Shown here one piece after another: positions 32,078-42,960 of a stretch of 64,000 nt of DNA. This DNA is from Canna indica (lineage: Eukaryota > Streptophyta > Magnoliopsida > Zingiberales > Cannaceae). The notes below the pieces were generated by a model. The model was not told the origin of the DNA. It made no database searches and saw only the letters and a list, made by a program, of their open reading frames with translations. The first letter of the stretch is position 1. Every line of letters starts with the position of its first letter. The position numbers and the translations under genes were made by a program. The stretch is taken from contig CP136891.1 in NCBI GenBank assembly GCA_034359265.1, positions 42,772,001 through 42,836,000 of the forward strand, written 5' to 3'.

Positions 32078-33656
32078 ATGAACCGTGATGGGGCAGAGGC
32101 ATCTAAGGCAATGGTAACAGGTACTATTTTATTTAGTTCATCTGCTGCTTACGTTCTGTTTGATCCGGGTGCCACGCACACGTTTATATCTGCCAAATTT
32201 GCTACTGGATTACCTATGGCACCTTCCTTGCTTGACGTGCCGTACGTGGTATCGACAACTATGAGTGATGCATTAATAACTAAATCAATTTTCTGAGACT
32301 GTGAGGTGCTCATCTACAGCCATGCATTGAGGGCAGAATTGACACTCCTGCCAATGCTTGAACTCGATGTCATACTCGGCATGGATTGGCTGGTGGAGCA
32401 CTTTGCGTTAGTGGATTGCAGGGCTAAGACTATCAAATTCAGTAAGCCCGGGTTGCCTTAGTTCACCTTCCAAGGAGAAGGAAGGGGTGAGCCGATGGGA
32501 GTCATATTAGCCCTTAAGGCTCGTAAACTACTTTTGGGCGGCTGCCAGTCTTTCCCGACCTTCGTATCTATAGCCAAGGAAAAGGGGTGCACGGCAGGGG
32601 ATGTCGGAGGGACTCAGGTAGTATGTGAGTTCCCCGATGAAATTCCAGAGGAGTTGCCGGGATTGCCGCCTCGGAGAGAGATTGAATTATGCATCGAGTT
32701 GCAACCTGGAGTGACACCGATCTCCATCGCACCCGATCGGATGGCGCTGGCCAAACTTAGGGAATTAAAAGTGCAGTTGTAGGAGTTACTAGACTTGGGT
32801 TTCATTCGCCCAAGTGTGTCTCCGTGGGGTGCTCCAGTTCTATTTATTAAGAAAAAGGATGGGACCCTACGCATGTGCATCGACTATAGGCAGCTTAACA
32901 AGGTGACAATCAAAAATCGTTACCCACTGCCCAGAATCGATGACTTGTTTAACCAATTGCAAGGGGCAAAATGGTTTTCAAGAATTGATTTGAGATCTGG
33001 GTACCATTGGCTAAGAATTCGAGACAGTGATGTTCCCAAGACTACCTTCAGGACTCGTTATGGCCACTATGAGTTCCTGGTAATGTCGTTCGGGTTGACT
33101 AATGCACCTGCGACTTTTATGGATCTAATGAACAGAGTATTAAAGGAATACCTAGACAGATTCATGATCGTCTTTATTGACAACATCCTAGTGTACTCCG
33201 AGAGCTAGGAGGAGCAATCCGAGCATTTGAGGATGGTCCTCGAAACCCTCAGAGGACATTAGTTGTATGCTAAATTCACCAAATGTGAGTTTTGGTTTGA
33301 AAGTGTAGGGTTCCTAGGTCATATAGTGTCCAAGGAAGGAATAAGCGTGGATCCCGCCAAGGTAGAGGCGATAAGAGACTCGAAGCGGTTGACCAGTGTA
33401 ACTGAAGTCCGCAGTTTCTTGGGGTTAGCCGGGTATTACAAAAAGTTTGTAGAAAATTTCTCCAGGATTACAGCCCCTCTGACTCAGTTAACCCAGAAGA
33501 AGATCAAATTTGAGTGGGACAAGAAGTGTGAGGAGATTTTCCTGAAGCTCAAGCAATGCTTGACGTCAGCACCAATATTGGTCGTACCTTCAGGCTCGGG
33601 AGGGTTTGCGGTCTACTGTGACGCCTCTGATGTACCTTCAGGCTCGGGTGTGTACT
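32078..33656 (+). pseudogene. T1 protease and reverse transcriptase
   Basis: Single frame with stop codons near 32294, 32459, 32780, 33206 and 33259. Protease: LFDPGATHTFIS (family usually DSGA) and [67 protein letters not shown], then the catalytic box reading FIDN at about 33175 where the family has FIDD or YVDD, so one metal-binding Asp has become Asn. The connection part [16 protein letters not shown] and start of RNase H ([13 protein letters not shown]) follow. Most stops fit Gln or Trp codons hit by C-to-T or G-to-A change. Confidence 0.9.
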
Positions 33657-33657
33657 G

Positions 33658-33984
33658 ATGCAGTATGGCAGAGTAATTGCTTACACGTCCCGCCGGTTGA
33701 AGGTACATGAGAAGAACTACCCAACACATGATTTGGAACAGGCGGTGGTGGTATTTGCTCTGGAGTTATGGTGCCACTACTTGTACGACGAGGCTTGTGA
33801 AATTTATATCGACCACAAAAGCCTCCAGTACTTGCTCACTCAAAAGGAGCTGAATCTAAGGCATAGGAGGTGGCTAGAACTTCTGAAGGATTAAGACTGT
33901 ACCATCATGTACCATCCTGGGAAGGCCAATGTGGTGGCGGACGCCCTGAGCAGGAAGTCCATGGGCAGCTTGGCCTATTTAGCG
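33658..33984 (+). pseudogene. T1 RNase H, shifted frame
   Basis: Continues RNase H in another frame: [23 protein letters not shown], then [12 protein letters not shown], a stop near 33894 and PGKANVVADALSRK. The shift is next to a 17-bp direct repeat (33584-33600 and 33632-33648) that replaces the expected sequence between DAS and the MQ of this ORF, so a local copying error probably caused it. Confidence 0.85.
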
Positions 33985-34503
33985 GTCAGGAGGAGGCCAC
34001 TAGCTTGGGAGTTGGCCCCATCTGTGCCTAGATGGGGGAGCAGTATTGATAATATCAGCTTCAGGTGCCCTAGTGGCGCATCTACGGGTACAATCCACCC
34101 TGGTGGATATGCTGTGTACCGCACAGTGGGAGGACTCCTTCTGTTCTCTGATGAAGGACCTGGTCCATAGGGTCGATGCGGATGATGGCTTCAGGATTGA
34201 CGCAGAGGGTGTCTTGAGGTATAGAGACTAGATTGTGATGCCTGATATGGCAGAAGTGCATAGGCAAGTTCTCGAGCTGGACCTGTGTTTTGGACCTGGC
34301 TGGCGGTTGGGAGAAACACCTATCGTGGATTGAGTTCGCCTACAACAATAGCTATCACAGTAGCATTGGCACCTTTCGAGGCCTTATATGGGCGGAGGTG
34401 TAGATCACCTGTGGGCTGGTTTGAGGCCGAAGAATCTCTCATGGTGGGTCCTGATGTAGATGAGGAGGCGATGGAGAAGGTGAAAATCATAAAGGAAAGA
34501 TAG
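33985..34503 (+). pseudogene. T1 integrase remnant with large deletion
   Basis: After RNase H a short spacer is followed by the beginning of the integrase zinc region (MPDMAEVHRQVLEL, near 34240). Then comes a jump to the end of the catalytic core: GWEKHLSWIEFAYNNSYHSS (34300-34360, shifted frame) and FEALYGRRCRSPVGW. The HHCC motif and the catalytic DDE core, roughly 1 kb in the family, are missing. The protein could not insert DNA. Confidence 0.8.
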
Positions 34504-35000
34504 TTGGCGGCTCAGAGTTGCCAGAAGATGTATGCTAACAAGAAGGCCAGAGAGTTGGAGTTCATGGAGGGCGACCTAGTATTCCTGAAGTTTTTCCCCA
34601 TGAAAGGAGTGGTTCGATTTGGAAAGAAAGGAAAGCTAAGCCCCAGGTTCATCGGGCTTTTTCCCATTCTACAGCGGAGGGGTGCTGTAGCTTATGAGCT
34701 AGCCTTGCCCCCTAGCATGAGTAGGGTACACTCGGTTTTTCATGTATCAATGCTCAGGTGATATGTGAGGGATGATTCACATGTGATTGAACCTTCCGTG
34801 GTTGAGGTGGATTCAACTATCTCATTCGAGGAAAGGCCAATGGAGATCCTTGATGGCCAAATTAGAAAGTTGAGGTCCAAGGAAATCCCTTTGGTAAAGG
34901 TTAGAAGGGAACACCACTCCGGGCAGGAAGCTACTTGGGAGGTAGAGCGAGACATGAGAGAGCGCTACACTTCCTTGTTTGAAGAACTGGTAAGTCCTTA
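34504..35000 (+). pseudogene. T1 integrase C-terminal and chromodomain-like tail
   Basis: Carries the GPF/Y-like part (KLSPRFIGLFPI, then HSVFHVSMLR) and the Del/Tekay tail with PMEILDGQIRKLRSKEIPLV and EATWEVERDMRERY, which is the chromodomain-like module thought to direct gypsy integration to heterochromatin. A stop (TGA at 34759) lies between the two. Placement in Del/Tekay rests on this tail and the long LTR. Confidence 0.83.
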
Positions 35001-35029
35001 TAATTCAACGAAATTCGAGGACGAATTTC

Positions 35030-35046
35030 CCTTAAGGGGGGAAGGT
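35030..35046 (+). promoter_or_regulatory. Polypurine tract of T1
   Basis: TTAAGGGGGGAAGGT directly before the 3' LTR start, the expected primer for plus-strand DNA. Confidence 0.8.
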
Positions 35047-37334
35047 TGCAAGACCCGAGGTTTCCTAATATAGAATTTATTTTGGTGCAGCGCACCAGAT
35101 CGGGAGCTAGTCGGGTCGAGTCACAAAATTGCCGCAAGTAGAAGGTATAATTTAAGTTTTATGAAATTTTTGCTAAGTATTCCTTTCTTCATGATCATGA
35201 AATGATTTAGTAGAGTCGGATCTGAAATCGTGTTCGCGGATTGAGTCGGGGTTCAAAGTGAGAGGGGCTAATTTAGTGAGAGGGGCAAAGTGGTCAAAGG
35301 TAAATGAGGGAATTAAACCCTCACCCCTTTAGCAGCCGTGCAGCTCAAGCATTAGAACTGCACGCAGCCCGAGAAGAGAGAGGAGAGAGGGAGAGCCTTG
35401 AGGTCGGTGCCGGATTCATGCCACCGTCGAGAAAATTGAGATCGTCGTCGCTCGTCTAATTTTTCCCTTAGATCAAGGTGAGTGGATCGAACCCGGTTAT
35501 GTAGGGTAGGTGGGTAGCCGACCCAAGGTTTTAAGGATTTTTCTAATTTCTTGAGTAATTCCGTCGATTCACCGATGTTTTTCCAAGATTCGATTCAAAT
35601 GTTATGTATGTTGTTTGTATGAAGTTTTCTCATCGTTTTCTTGATGATTGGGGTCGACCACATGAAGGGAAAAAAGGGGAAGGTCATGCCGAATTTCCCC
35701 CCAATTTCCTAGAGTGGTCGGAAGCCCTCGGATTGAGTTTCTCTCGCGATTGATGACTTGATTCCTCTCAACCATGGCCGAGAACCTTTTTCCCCTACCC
35801 TGGTTGCTCTCCGCCGAGCATGAGCAGCCTTGGGTAGGCTCGGCCGAGTAGGTGGGGGAAGGGGAAAAGGGCTCGAGTTGGTTCATGTTTACATGTAGGG
35901 TATTAAATCCTTGATTTCATATGGATCACTCAATCAATATATGAATTGTTAGTAGTGATAGATTGAGAATATCATGTTATAAAGAAATGTTCTTGATAGT
36001 GTATACATGGTTAGAATTTCGTACGACATATAATTTAGAGAAAGTTCCTCCATTAATTTACTAGTATTGAATTTTTACCATGATAGTTCAATTATTACCT
36101 TGCTAAAATTTATTGATTAAATGCAGAATTAAATTTCTTCATTGTTGCAAACATGTGGTTATTCATGGTAGTAAGTGTAGAATAGTTTCCTTATAATTTA
36201 GATGTTGTGATATAACTGTATTTGAACATTTCTATGCTTATGACATGTGATTTACACTGAAGGAATTTGGCAAATGATACTAGATGATTATAAGGAAATT
36301 ATTGGGTGTTAGTTGTCGGAAAATCTGGACAGACAAGATGGGTTTCACACCTAGAAATGGGGGAACCGGATGCGGGTGAATGCCCGAGATTAAAAAAGGA
36401 AACTTTAGAACACTTTGCTTATATGTGGTAATTGTGATGGTCGACTGAGAAGCATGGATGGTCTGGACGACTAATGCTTGACTCGGCGGGTGATTAGGGT
36501 TTTGAGATTGCACCAGCGGGCCCACTAGGTGTTAGACCCGAGTGGCGGAGGGTCTTGAGATTCCGTTAGTGGGCCACGCTGGCGGTCGACCCGAGTTGGG
36601 TGAGACTATCTATCCCTAACTCGGTGGGTTCCTGAGACTAGTTGACCATCCTTATCGACGACCCGTTGATTGCTCTAACTTTGTTATGTGATTTATGGGC
36701 CATGCGGCCAGATTATTATTTTGTGGGAAAGGCCGGGCAGAGACGAGCCACTAGTTCTTGAGCAGGTTCTAGTGGCCGAGTGTTGCTTAGTCTAGTAGGG
36801 CCGTTATGGCCGGCAGTATGGTTTATACAGGATGGCCTCTGGGCCGGTTGTCATATCATGACAAGAATAGATCCCTAAATTTATAAATTGCTGACTTATA
36901 TGCATGTTGTTATTGGGGATTTATGTGATGTTTCAGAAGAACCGCTCACTGAGTCCCATGTGGACTCACAGTTTATTTCTCTTGTTTTTCTAGAGTCCGA
37001 CCAGTGAGGTGAGGCTTGGAGTCATGGTGCAGCTGGAGGGCAGGCAGTGGCGTAGATCTCGTAGCAGCGTCCAGTAGTCGTAGTCGTGATGTCTAGGGTT
37101 GCTTTTTATACACTGAGTGATGTTTAATTTGAAAACATGTATTGACTTCTAACTCGAGATGTTCTTAATAGTTGGTTTGTTTTTACAACCCTTTTAAAAT
37201 TGTTTGAGACTTGTTTTAAATTAAATTAAATTTTGCGTCATTGTCCTTCTACTCGTATGTTTTCCGGTTGGCGTGTATTCTCAGTATTTTGCTATTCAGT
37301 GTATGTTATAGGCTTCAGGGTAGGACATAAACCA
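35047..37334 (+). repeat. T1 3' LTR, truncated at its end
   Basis: Starts TGCAAGACC and matches the 5' LTR, with indels: about 40 bases lost near 36350 and about 65 bases of duplicated GCACCAGCGGGCC-type sequence gained near 36515-36590. It stops at GGACATAAACC, about 40 bp short of the LTR end, where it joins unrelated sequence. Hairpin TGAGTCC / GGACTCA at 950-968 of the 36-kb block (36950-36968). Confidence 0.85.
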
Positions 37335-37424
37335 ATCCGGGAAAGTAAGGTGGCGCAAGCCTAGTGTGGACACATTTAAATGAGGAATCAAAAATCTTCC
37401 ACGTGATTCGGGGTTTGCCTCCTA
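37335..37424. other. Junction sequence between T1 LTR and B2 LTR
   Basis: About 90 bp that match neither LTR clearly. It lies at a deletion or recombination junction. Confidence 0.35.
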
Positions 37425-38414
37425 AAAACTCTCTTCCCGGAATTCAAAATTCTGGGATTTTCCACCAAAAATAACTTAAATTTTAATGGCATCATTATTA
37501 ATTTGAAATTAATTCAATCCAATAAAATATAAACTTTAATTTATCTCCATAAATTAAGAGCCTATAAACAAGAATGATAAATATCTAAATAAATCAATTC
37601 CCTCAATAATAGGAAAGAAGTTTATCTAAATAATTCATTTTTTTATTAATTAATAGAATTATGATTTATCCTCATAAATTATATATCTATTAATTTTATG
37701 ATTTATCTCCATAAATCAAATTCTTATTAATTAGGATTTACCAAATAAATTAATTCTAAATTAATTGGTTAGGCTCATGGTTAGAAACTAATTTTCCCAC
37801 CACGCATATTTGATTTAAAATCAAATTATATTTAATTCATAATTAAATATATTCTCAATCAAGTAGTTAATTAAATATTTAATTCATAATTAAATTAAAT
37901 CAACTACATGGAATATTATCATGTGCCAATCCCTACAATTTATGGATGCCCTACAAATTAGGGTTACCTTGGAACTCCTTCATCGCGCATTCATTTCTAT
38001 AGGAAACAACTTTCCTATCATGTTTGTAAATGAGATCCGTGATCGAGTTGCAGCATGTCCATGCTAGTAGACATATAGGGCCGCGTTCGGACTTTATCTC
38101 ATAAGGTCCGTTACGAGGTTAGCCTATTGTGTGTGACCCATTGTGCCCCACACTAAGCCAGTAGTGAGTTGTGCATAACGGAGATGTCTATTCGAATCGA
38201 ATTCCCTTTGGTGATTAGTTACCGTGCAACTAAGTCCCTCAGTTACAATGTCCCGAATGTGGCTAGGGTACGGAAGAATCGTTAAACCCTAATGCCGATT
38301 CATATGTTTTCTGGCTGCCAAGTTGTCGTCTCAATAATGACATGTGAGAAAACCTTTTTTCGACATTAATATCTACTCTGGCTAGAGATTCTTGAATCGA
38401 CACTTGTAGGGACA
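37425..38414 (-). repeat. B2 3' LTR, truncated
   Basis: On minus it starts TGTCCCTACAAGTG at 38414 and runs through the AT-rich middle (many AATTAATT palindromes, about 37500-37920) to about 37425. The promoter-distal third with the CCCAACA end is missing at the T1 junction. Confidence 0.8.
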
Positions 38415-39037
38415 CATAGGACATTATCTCCTATTACTAGGTGTAACTGATTTCATATTGGTTGCTCATATACCTCAGTGGGTGCTTTCCCATGCCCAGA
38501 GGTATTCGGCACATGACACTGATGGCCACGTAAGGATAAGTCCAAAGCAATGGGTCGACACTCACAAGGTAACCTTGATAACCTCATGTCCAACGACTGC
38601 TTGCACCTACTATCACTCGAGGAACATCCTATCGACACTCATGTAAGGATTCCATTATGTGTTCCTCGTGTAGGTCTGTTCGGTGAACTCATTCCCTAAT
38701 GAGCACCTGCACTTGTACATTAAATGATGGCTCATAGGTAATTATGAGATCAACTAAGGCATGTACCAAGTGCACCAGTCTATCCAGAATCACCATCCCC
38801 TAATTGGTGATCTTACGACTGGGAACATTTAGAATAAGGGCATATGGATTCTAAGTCTCACTGGCATGATCTCATTAGGGCCTTGGAATCAACTGCCTCG
38901 ATCCATGGGGTTCATCACAATCTAATATATACAAAATATAGATGCAACATATGATGAAAAGTTGCCTCATATTATTCATTAACCAAAACTAGTTCCCTAC
39001 ACATCAACATGTGATTGGCTAAAGGGCACTATTTCTT

Positions 39038-40085
39038 TCAATCTCCCACTTGCACTTGTAGCCAATCATTGCAGTATTTAATACCCATACAACTAAAGTG
39101 GCGATCGAACTGCTGCTGTGGTAATGACATTGTGAATGGATCTGCTATATTGTCTTTCGTGTCGACACGTTCGACATTTATATCACCACATCCAATGATC
39201 TCTTTGATCAGGTGATACCTCCTTAGGATGTGTTTTGATTTATGGTGGGATCTAGGTTCCTTTTCTTTAGCAACAGCCCCAGTGTTATCACAATAAATAG
39301 GGACTGGACCAGCAATCTCACGAACAACACCTAGCTCAGAGATGAACTTCTTTATCCACACTCCTTCCTTTGTGGCTTCACTTGCAATGATGTACTCAAC
39401 TTCTGTCACCGAGTTGGCCACAGTACCTTACTTAGAACTTTTCCAGCATACTGCATCACCATTCATAGTAAATACATACCCAGAAATGGATTTACTATCA
39501 TCCAGGTCCAATTGGAAGCTAGAATCTTTGTAGCCCTCCAATTTAAATACCTTGCTTAGAACTTTTCCAGCATACCGTGTCACCATTCAAAGTAAATACA
39601 TACCCAGAAATGGATTTACTATTATCCAGGTCCGATTGGAAGCTAGAATATGTGTAGCGCTCCAGTTTAAAATTTGACCCACCATAAATTTGGAGAACAT
39701 CTTTAGTCCTTCTTAAGTACTTAAGAATGTTCTTTACGGCTTTCCAATATTCCTCTCTAGGATCCGCCTGAAATCTACTAGTTACCCCTAGGGCATAAGA
39801 GACATCAGGCCGAGTATAGAGCATTGCATACATGATGGATCCTACTGCCGAAGCATAAAGGGTCTCGCTCATCCTTTTTTTCTCCTTAGGTGTCTTAGGA
39901 GACATCTTCTTGGAAAGAGTGATGCCATGACTCATAGGCAAGTAACCTCTTTTACTGCCTTCCATGCTAAACCTTTTCAGCATGGTATTAATATATTGAG
40001 ACTGGGACAAACCAAGCATCCTTCTAGACCTATCCCTATAGATTTTAATGACGAGTACATAGGATGCTTCACCCAAGTCTTTCAT
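39038..40085 (-). pseudogene. B2 RNase H region with internal duplication
   Basis: Copia RT connection and RNase H, read from high to low coordinates: MKDLGEASYVL, QSQYINTMLKRFSMEG, YARPDVSYAL-like region, then [19 protein letters not shown] and, after a stop, SVTEVEYIIASEATKEGVW, YCDNTGAVA and SHHKSKHI. RNase H would remove the RNA strand of the RNA-DNA hybrid. The segment with KLE, SSFQ and [11 protein letters not shown] is present twice in tandem (offset 124 bp, not a multiple of 3), so the frame is broken inside the catalytic domain. Confidence 0.87.
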
Positions 40086-40111
40086 GGAGAAGTTTTTGGA
40101 TGACCATGCTT

Positions 40112-40813
40112 TTACTGACTGGAGTAGAGGAACATCATTCCCTTGAGCAGTATGTCATCTACATATAGCACAATAAATACAATGGCTCTCCCACTAACCT
40201 TTTTGTAGACACAAGGTTTGTCTACATTTTTGATAAAGCCAAACTCTTTGACTGTCTCATCAAAATGAATGTTCCAACTCCTCGAGGCTTGCTTAAGTCC
40301 ATAAATGGACCTTTGCAATTCGCATACCTTCTTCGGTCCTACCGGGGACACGAATCCTTCTAGTTGGGTCATATAGACCTCTTCCTCAAGTTCACCATTG
40401 AGGAATGCAGTCTTGACATCCATCTGCCAGATCTCATAGTCATGATATGCAGCAATGGCTAGCATTATCCTAATGGACTTGAGCATGGCTATAGGAGAAA
40501 AAGTTTCATCATAGTCAACACCTTGCCATTGGGTGAAACCTTTTGCAACCAGCCTAGCCTTATAGGTCTCTACCTTGCCATCTGCTCTGATCTTTCTTTT
40601 AAAGATCCACTTACACCCTATAGGAGTAACTCCTTCGGGTAAGTCAACCAAAGTCCAAACTTGGTTGGTGAACATCGAGTCCATTTCGAATTTCATTGCT
40701 TCCTGCCATTGTTTGCAATCAACATCCTTGATTGCTTGATCATAGGATTGCGGATCAATGTCTTCCTGATCATTTTTAATGGTTAGGAAGAATCTCTCAG
40801 GTTGTCGGCGCAA
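40112..40813 (-). pseudogene. B2 reverse transcriptase
   Basis: A 233-codon open stretch with the copia RT motifs in order: NQVWTLVDLPEGVTPIGCKW, KARLVAKGFTQWQGVDY, DVKTAFLNGELEEEVYM, GLKQASRSW and the catalytic YVDD box (LYVDDILL near 40150). It copies element RNA to cDNA. The frame changes just after YVDD, between about 40110 and 40140, before the connection part in the next ORF. All visible catalytic residues are present, making this the best RT in the chain. Confidence 0.92.
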
Positions 40814-41442
40814 TCTCCCAGATCTCTGAAGAGTGTTGGGAGGTAGTGATTCTATGACTAGTTCAACCTATGGACTATCCATCGATTGTTGCAATTCGGT
40901 CTGTGGTTTTTGGTCTTCATCAAGTTCAACAATTCTTCCACTCCCACTTTCCTCGACAAACTCTTTTTCTAAGAAAGTGGCATGCCTACTGACAAACACC
41001 TTTTGTTCAGTTGGTGAGTAGAAGTAAAACCCTAAACTCTCTTAAGGGTATCCCACAAACCTGCACATGGTTGATTTAGCATAAAGTTTATCTGACTCCA
41101 ACTTTTTTTAAGTACGTAGGACAACCCCAAATCCTGAGATGCCTCAGACTTGGTTTCTTGTCACTCCATATCTCATATGGTGTACTAGAGACAAATTTTG
41201 TGGGAACCTTATTAAGAAGGTAGATAGCGGTTTCTAGCGCATATCCGCCAAAAAGAAATTAGGAGATCAGTAAAGCAAAGCATGGACCGCATTATATTCA
41301 GCAATGTGTGATTCCTCCTTTTAACACTCAATTATGTAGTGGTGTGCCAGGAGGGGTCCATTCGGAGACAATCCCATTGTCCCTGAGATAACTTAGGAAC
41401 TCAGTGGATAAGTATTCACCACCTCAATCTGATCGAAGGATT
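40814..41442 (-). pseudogene. B2 integrase C-terminal part
   Basis: Region between the catalytic integrase part and RT, with broken readings. On minus it includes the linker to RT and the integrase end (VCRFVGYPKRV-type region near 41030-41060). Stops and small deletions prevent one frame. Confidence 0.6.
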
Positions 41443-41823
41443 TTAATACTTCCCCCTACTTTTTTTATCAACCTCAACCCTATACACTTTGAACCTTTCA
41501 AAAGAATCGGACTTATGTCTCAACAAGTAGACATATCCAAACCTCGATGCTTCATCCGTAAACATGACTAAGTAGGAATACCCACCTCTGGCTTGAGTTG
41601 TCATTTGTCCACACACATCTGTGTGCACCAACTCTAACAACCCAACAACCCTCTCACTATTTCCAGTGAAGGGGGACTTGGTCATTTTTCCCTTGAGACA
41701 TGATTCACAAGTTGGCATCGATTCGAAATCGAATGGGTCAAATAACCCATATTTATACAACTTGTTGATCCGATTCTCATTAATATGACCGAGTCTCAAA
41801 TGCCAAGAATAGGTGAGGTTCAA
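41443..41823 (-). pseudogene. B2 GAG-pre-integrase and integrase core
   Basis: A 126-codon stretch. It has the HHCC zinc site (WHLRLGHINENRI, later CESCLKGKM) and the start of the DDE catalytic core: LELVHTDVCGQM holds the first Asp and VMFTDEASRFGYVYLL the second. It ends at DKKSRGKY; the expected final Glu of DDE lies beyond in a broken frame. Integrase joins cDNA ends to target DNA. Confidence 0.88.
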
Positions 41824-42239
41824 TTATCTCTTTTTTTGTGTGTTTCAACATGAAAAATATTATCAGTTACATCTAAGACCATTAAACCATTCGAAATGTG
41901 TCCAGTTCCATATAATTCATCAGAATGATATATGTGGCAACAATTGCCCTTTAAAGAAATTTTATAACCTTGTTTAAGTAACAAGGGAACAAAAATAATA
42001 TTCTTTATTAAATCTGGAACGTAATAACAATTATTTTATTCAATGGTCTTGCCAGAAGGCAGACATAAACAATAGGTTCCTATGGCTAAAGCTGCAACTC
42101 TTGTGCCGTTGCCTACCCGGAAGGTCTTAGTCACCCTTGTTCAGCATTCTACTTATTCTCAACCCCTGCAACAAGTTGTAAATGTGAGAACCACAACTGG
42201 TATCCAATACCCATGTAGTATAATTATGTAACGATAAAT
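41824..42239 (-). pseudogene. B2 protease region
   Basis: Broken reading upstream of integrase. The protease motif appears as WVLDTSCGSHIC near 42190-42220 (family usually DTGCGSHIC, so the Gly is Ser). The rest up to the integrase zinc site has several stops. It would cut the polyprotein. Confidence 0.7.
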
Positions 42240-42960
42240 TTATTTCAACAACAAACGCACATGCGCAGGGGGCTTCAAAAGCCCTCTTTTGCCTTGCTTC
42301 TGCAATGTACTCCTTGCAGTTGCGCTTCCAGTGCCTATCTTTACCACAATGGAAACAGGTGCCTTTAGAAGCAGTCTTTTCCTTTCGCTTGATCTCTTCT
42401 TAGGTTTCACATCTTTGTTTTTCACTTTGTTCTTAACAAAGCACTTTTTCGCCATTTTCGGGGCACTACCCACTAACAAGACTTTGTCCTTTTCCTTTGG
42501 ATGGTGGGACTCAGTAGTCTTCAGCATATTAAGGAGCTCGGGAAGTGAGACATCCAGCTTGTTAATGTGGTAGTTGATTGTAAACTGTGAAAATGGCCTT
42601 GGGATGAATTAGAGTATTAAGTCCTAACTTAGCCCATTATCAATGCTTAGGCCCAATTTCTCTAAACTCTCGATCAAATCGATTAGTTTGAGGACATGTG
42701 TTTCAACAGGGGTCCCTGCCGTCATCTTGGCCTGGAAGAGTTGCTTTGACAGCTCAAACCTAGTAGTCCGGCTCTCTTCACCATACAACTCCTTGAGGTG
42801 AGAGTGGATGACCCTAGCGTCCATCTTTTCATGTTGTCGCTGCAACACATCGGACATAGAGGCACGCATAATGCACTAAACAGTAGTGCTGTCATCTTGA
42901 CACTTCTTGTAATGTATAGTGCACGCATAATGCACGCATAATGCACTAAACAGTAGTGGC
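42240..42960 (-). pseudogene. B2 gag
   Basis: Copia gag. HLKELYGEESRTTRFELSKQ, then ETHVLKLIDLIESLEKLG (42624-42869), a stop, then the Lys-rich part and a CCHC knuckle in another frame near 42300-42350 (CFHCGK, HWKRNC). Near 42865-42955 a short segment GCACGCATAATGCAC is repeated three times, a local duplication. The N-terminus upstream of that is too broken to set a start. Confidence 0.8.

Larger units (their letters stand above)
28410..37334 (+). mobile_element. T1: Del/Tekay-like Ty3/gypsy element, decayed
   Basis: Two 2.3-kb LTRs, a primer site, and gag, protease, RT, RNase H, integrase remnant and chromodomain-like tail in that order, which is the gypsy order (integrase last). The 3' LTR lacks its last 40 or so bases, so no target duplication can be checked. 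The 3' LTR is preceded by a strong purine tract. Confidence 0.88.
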
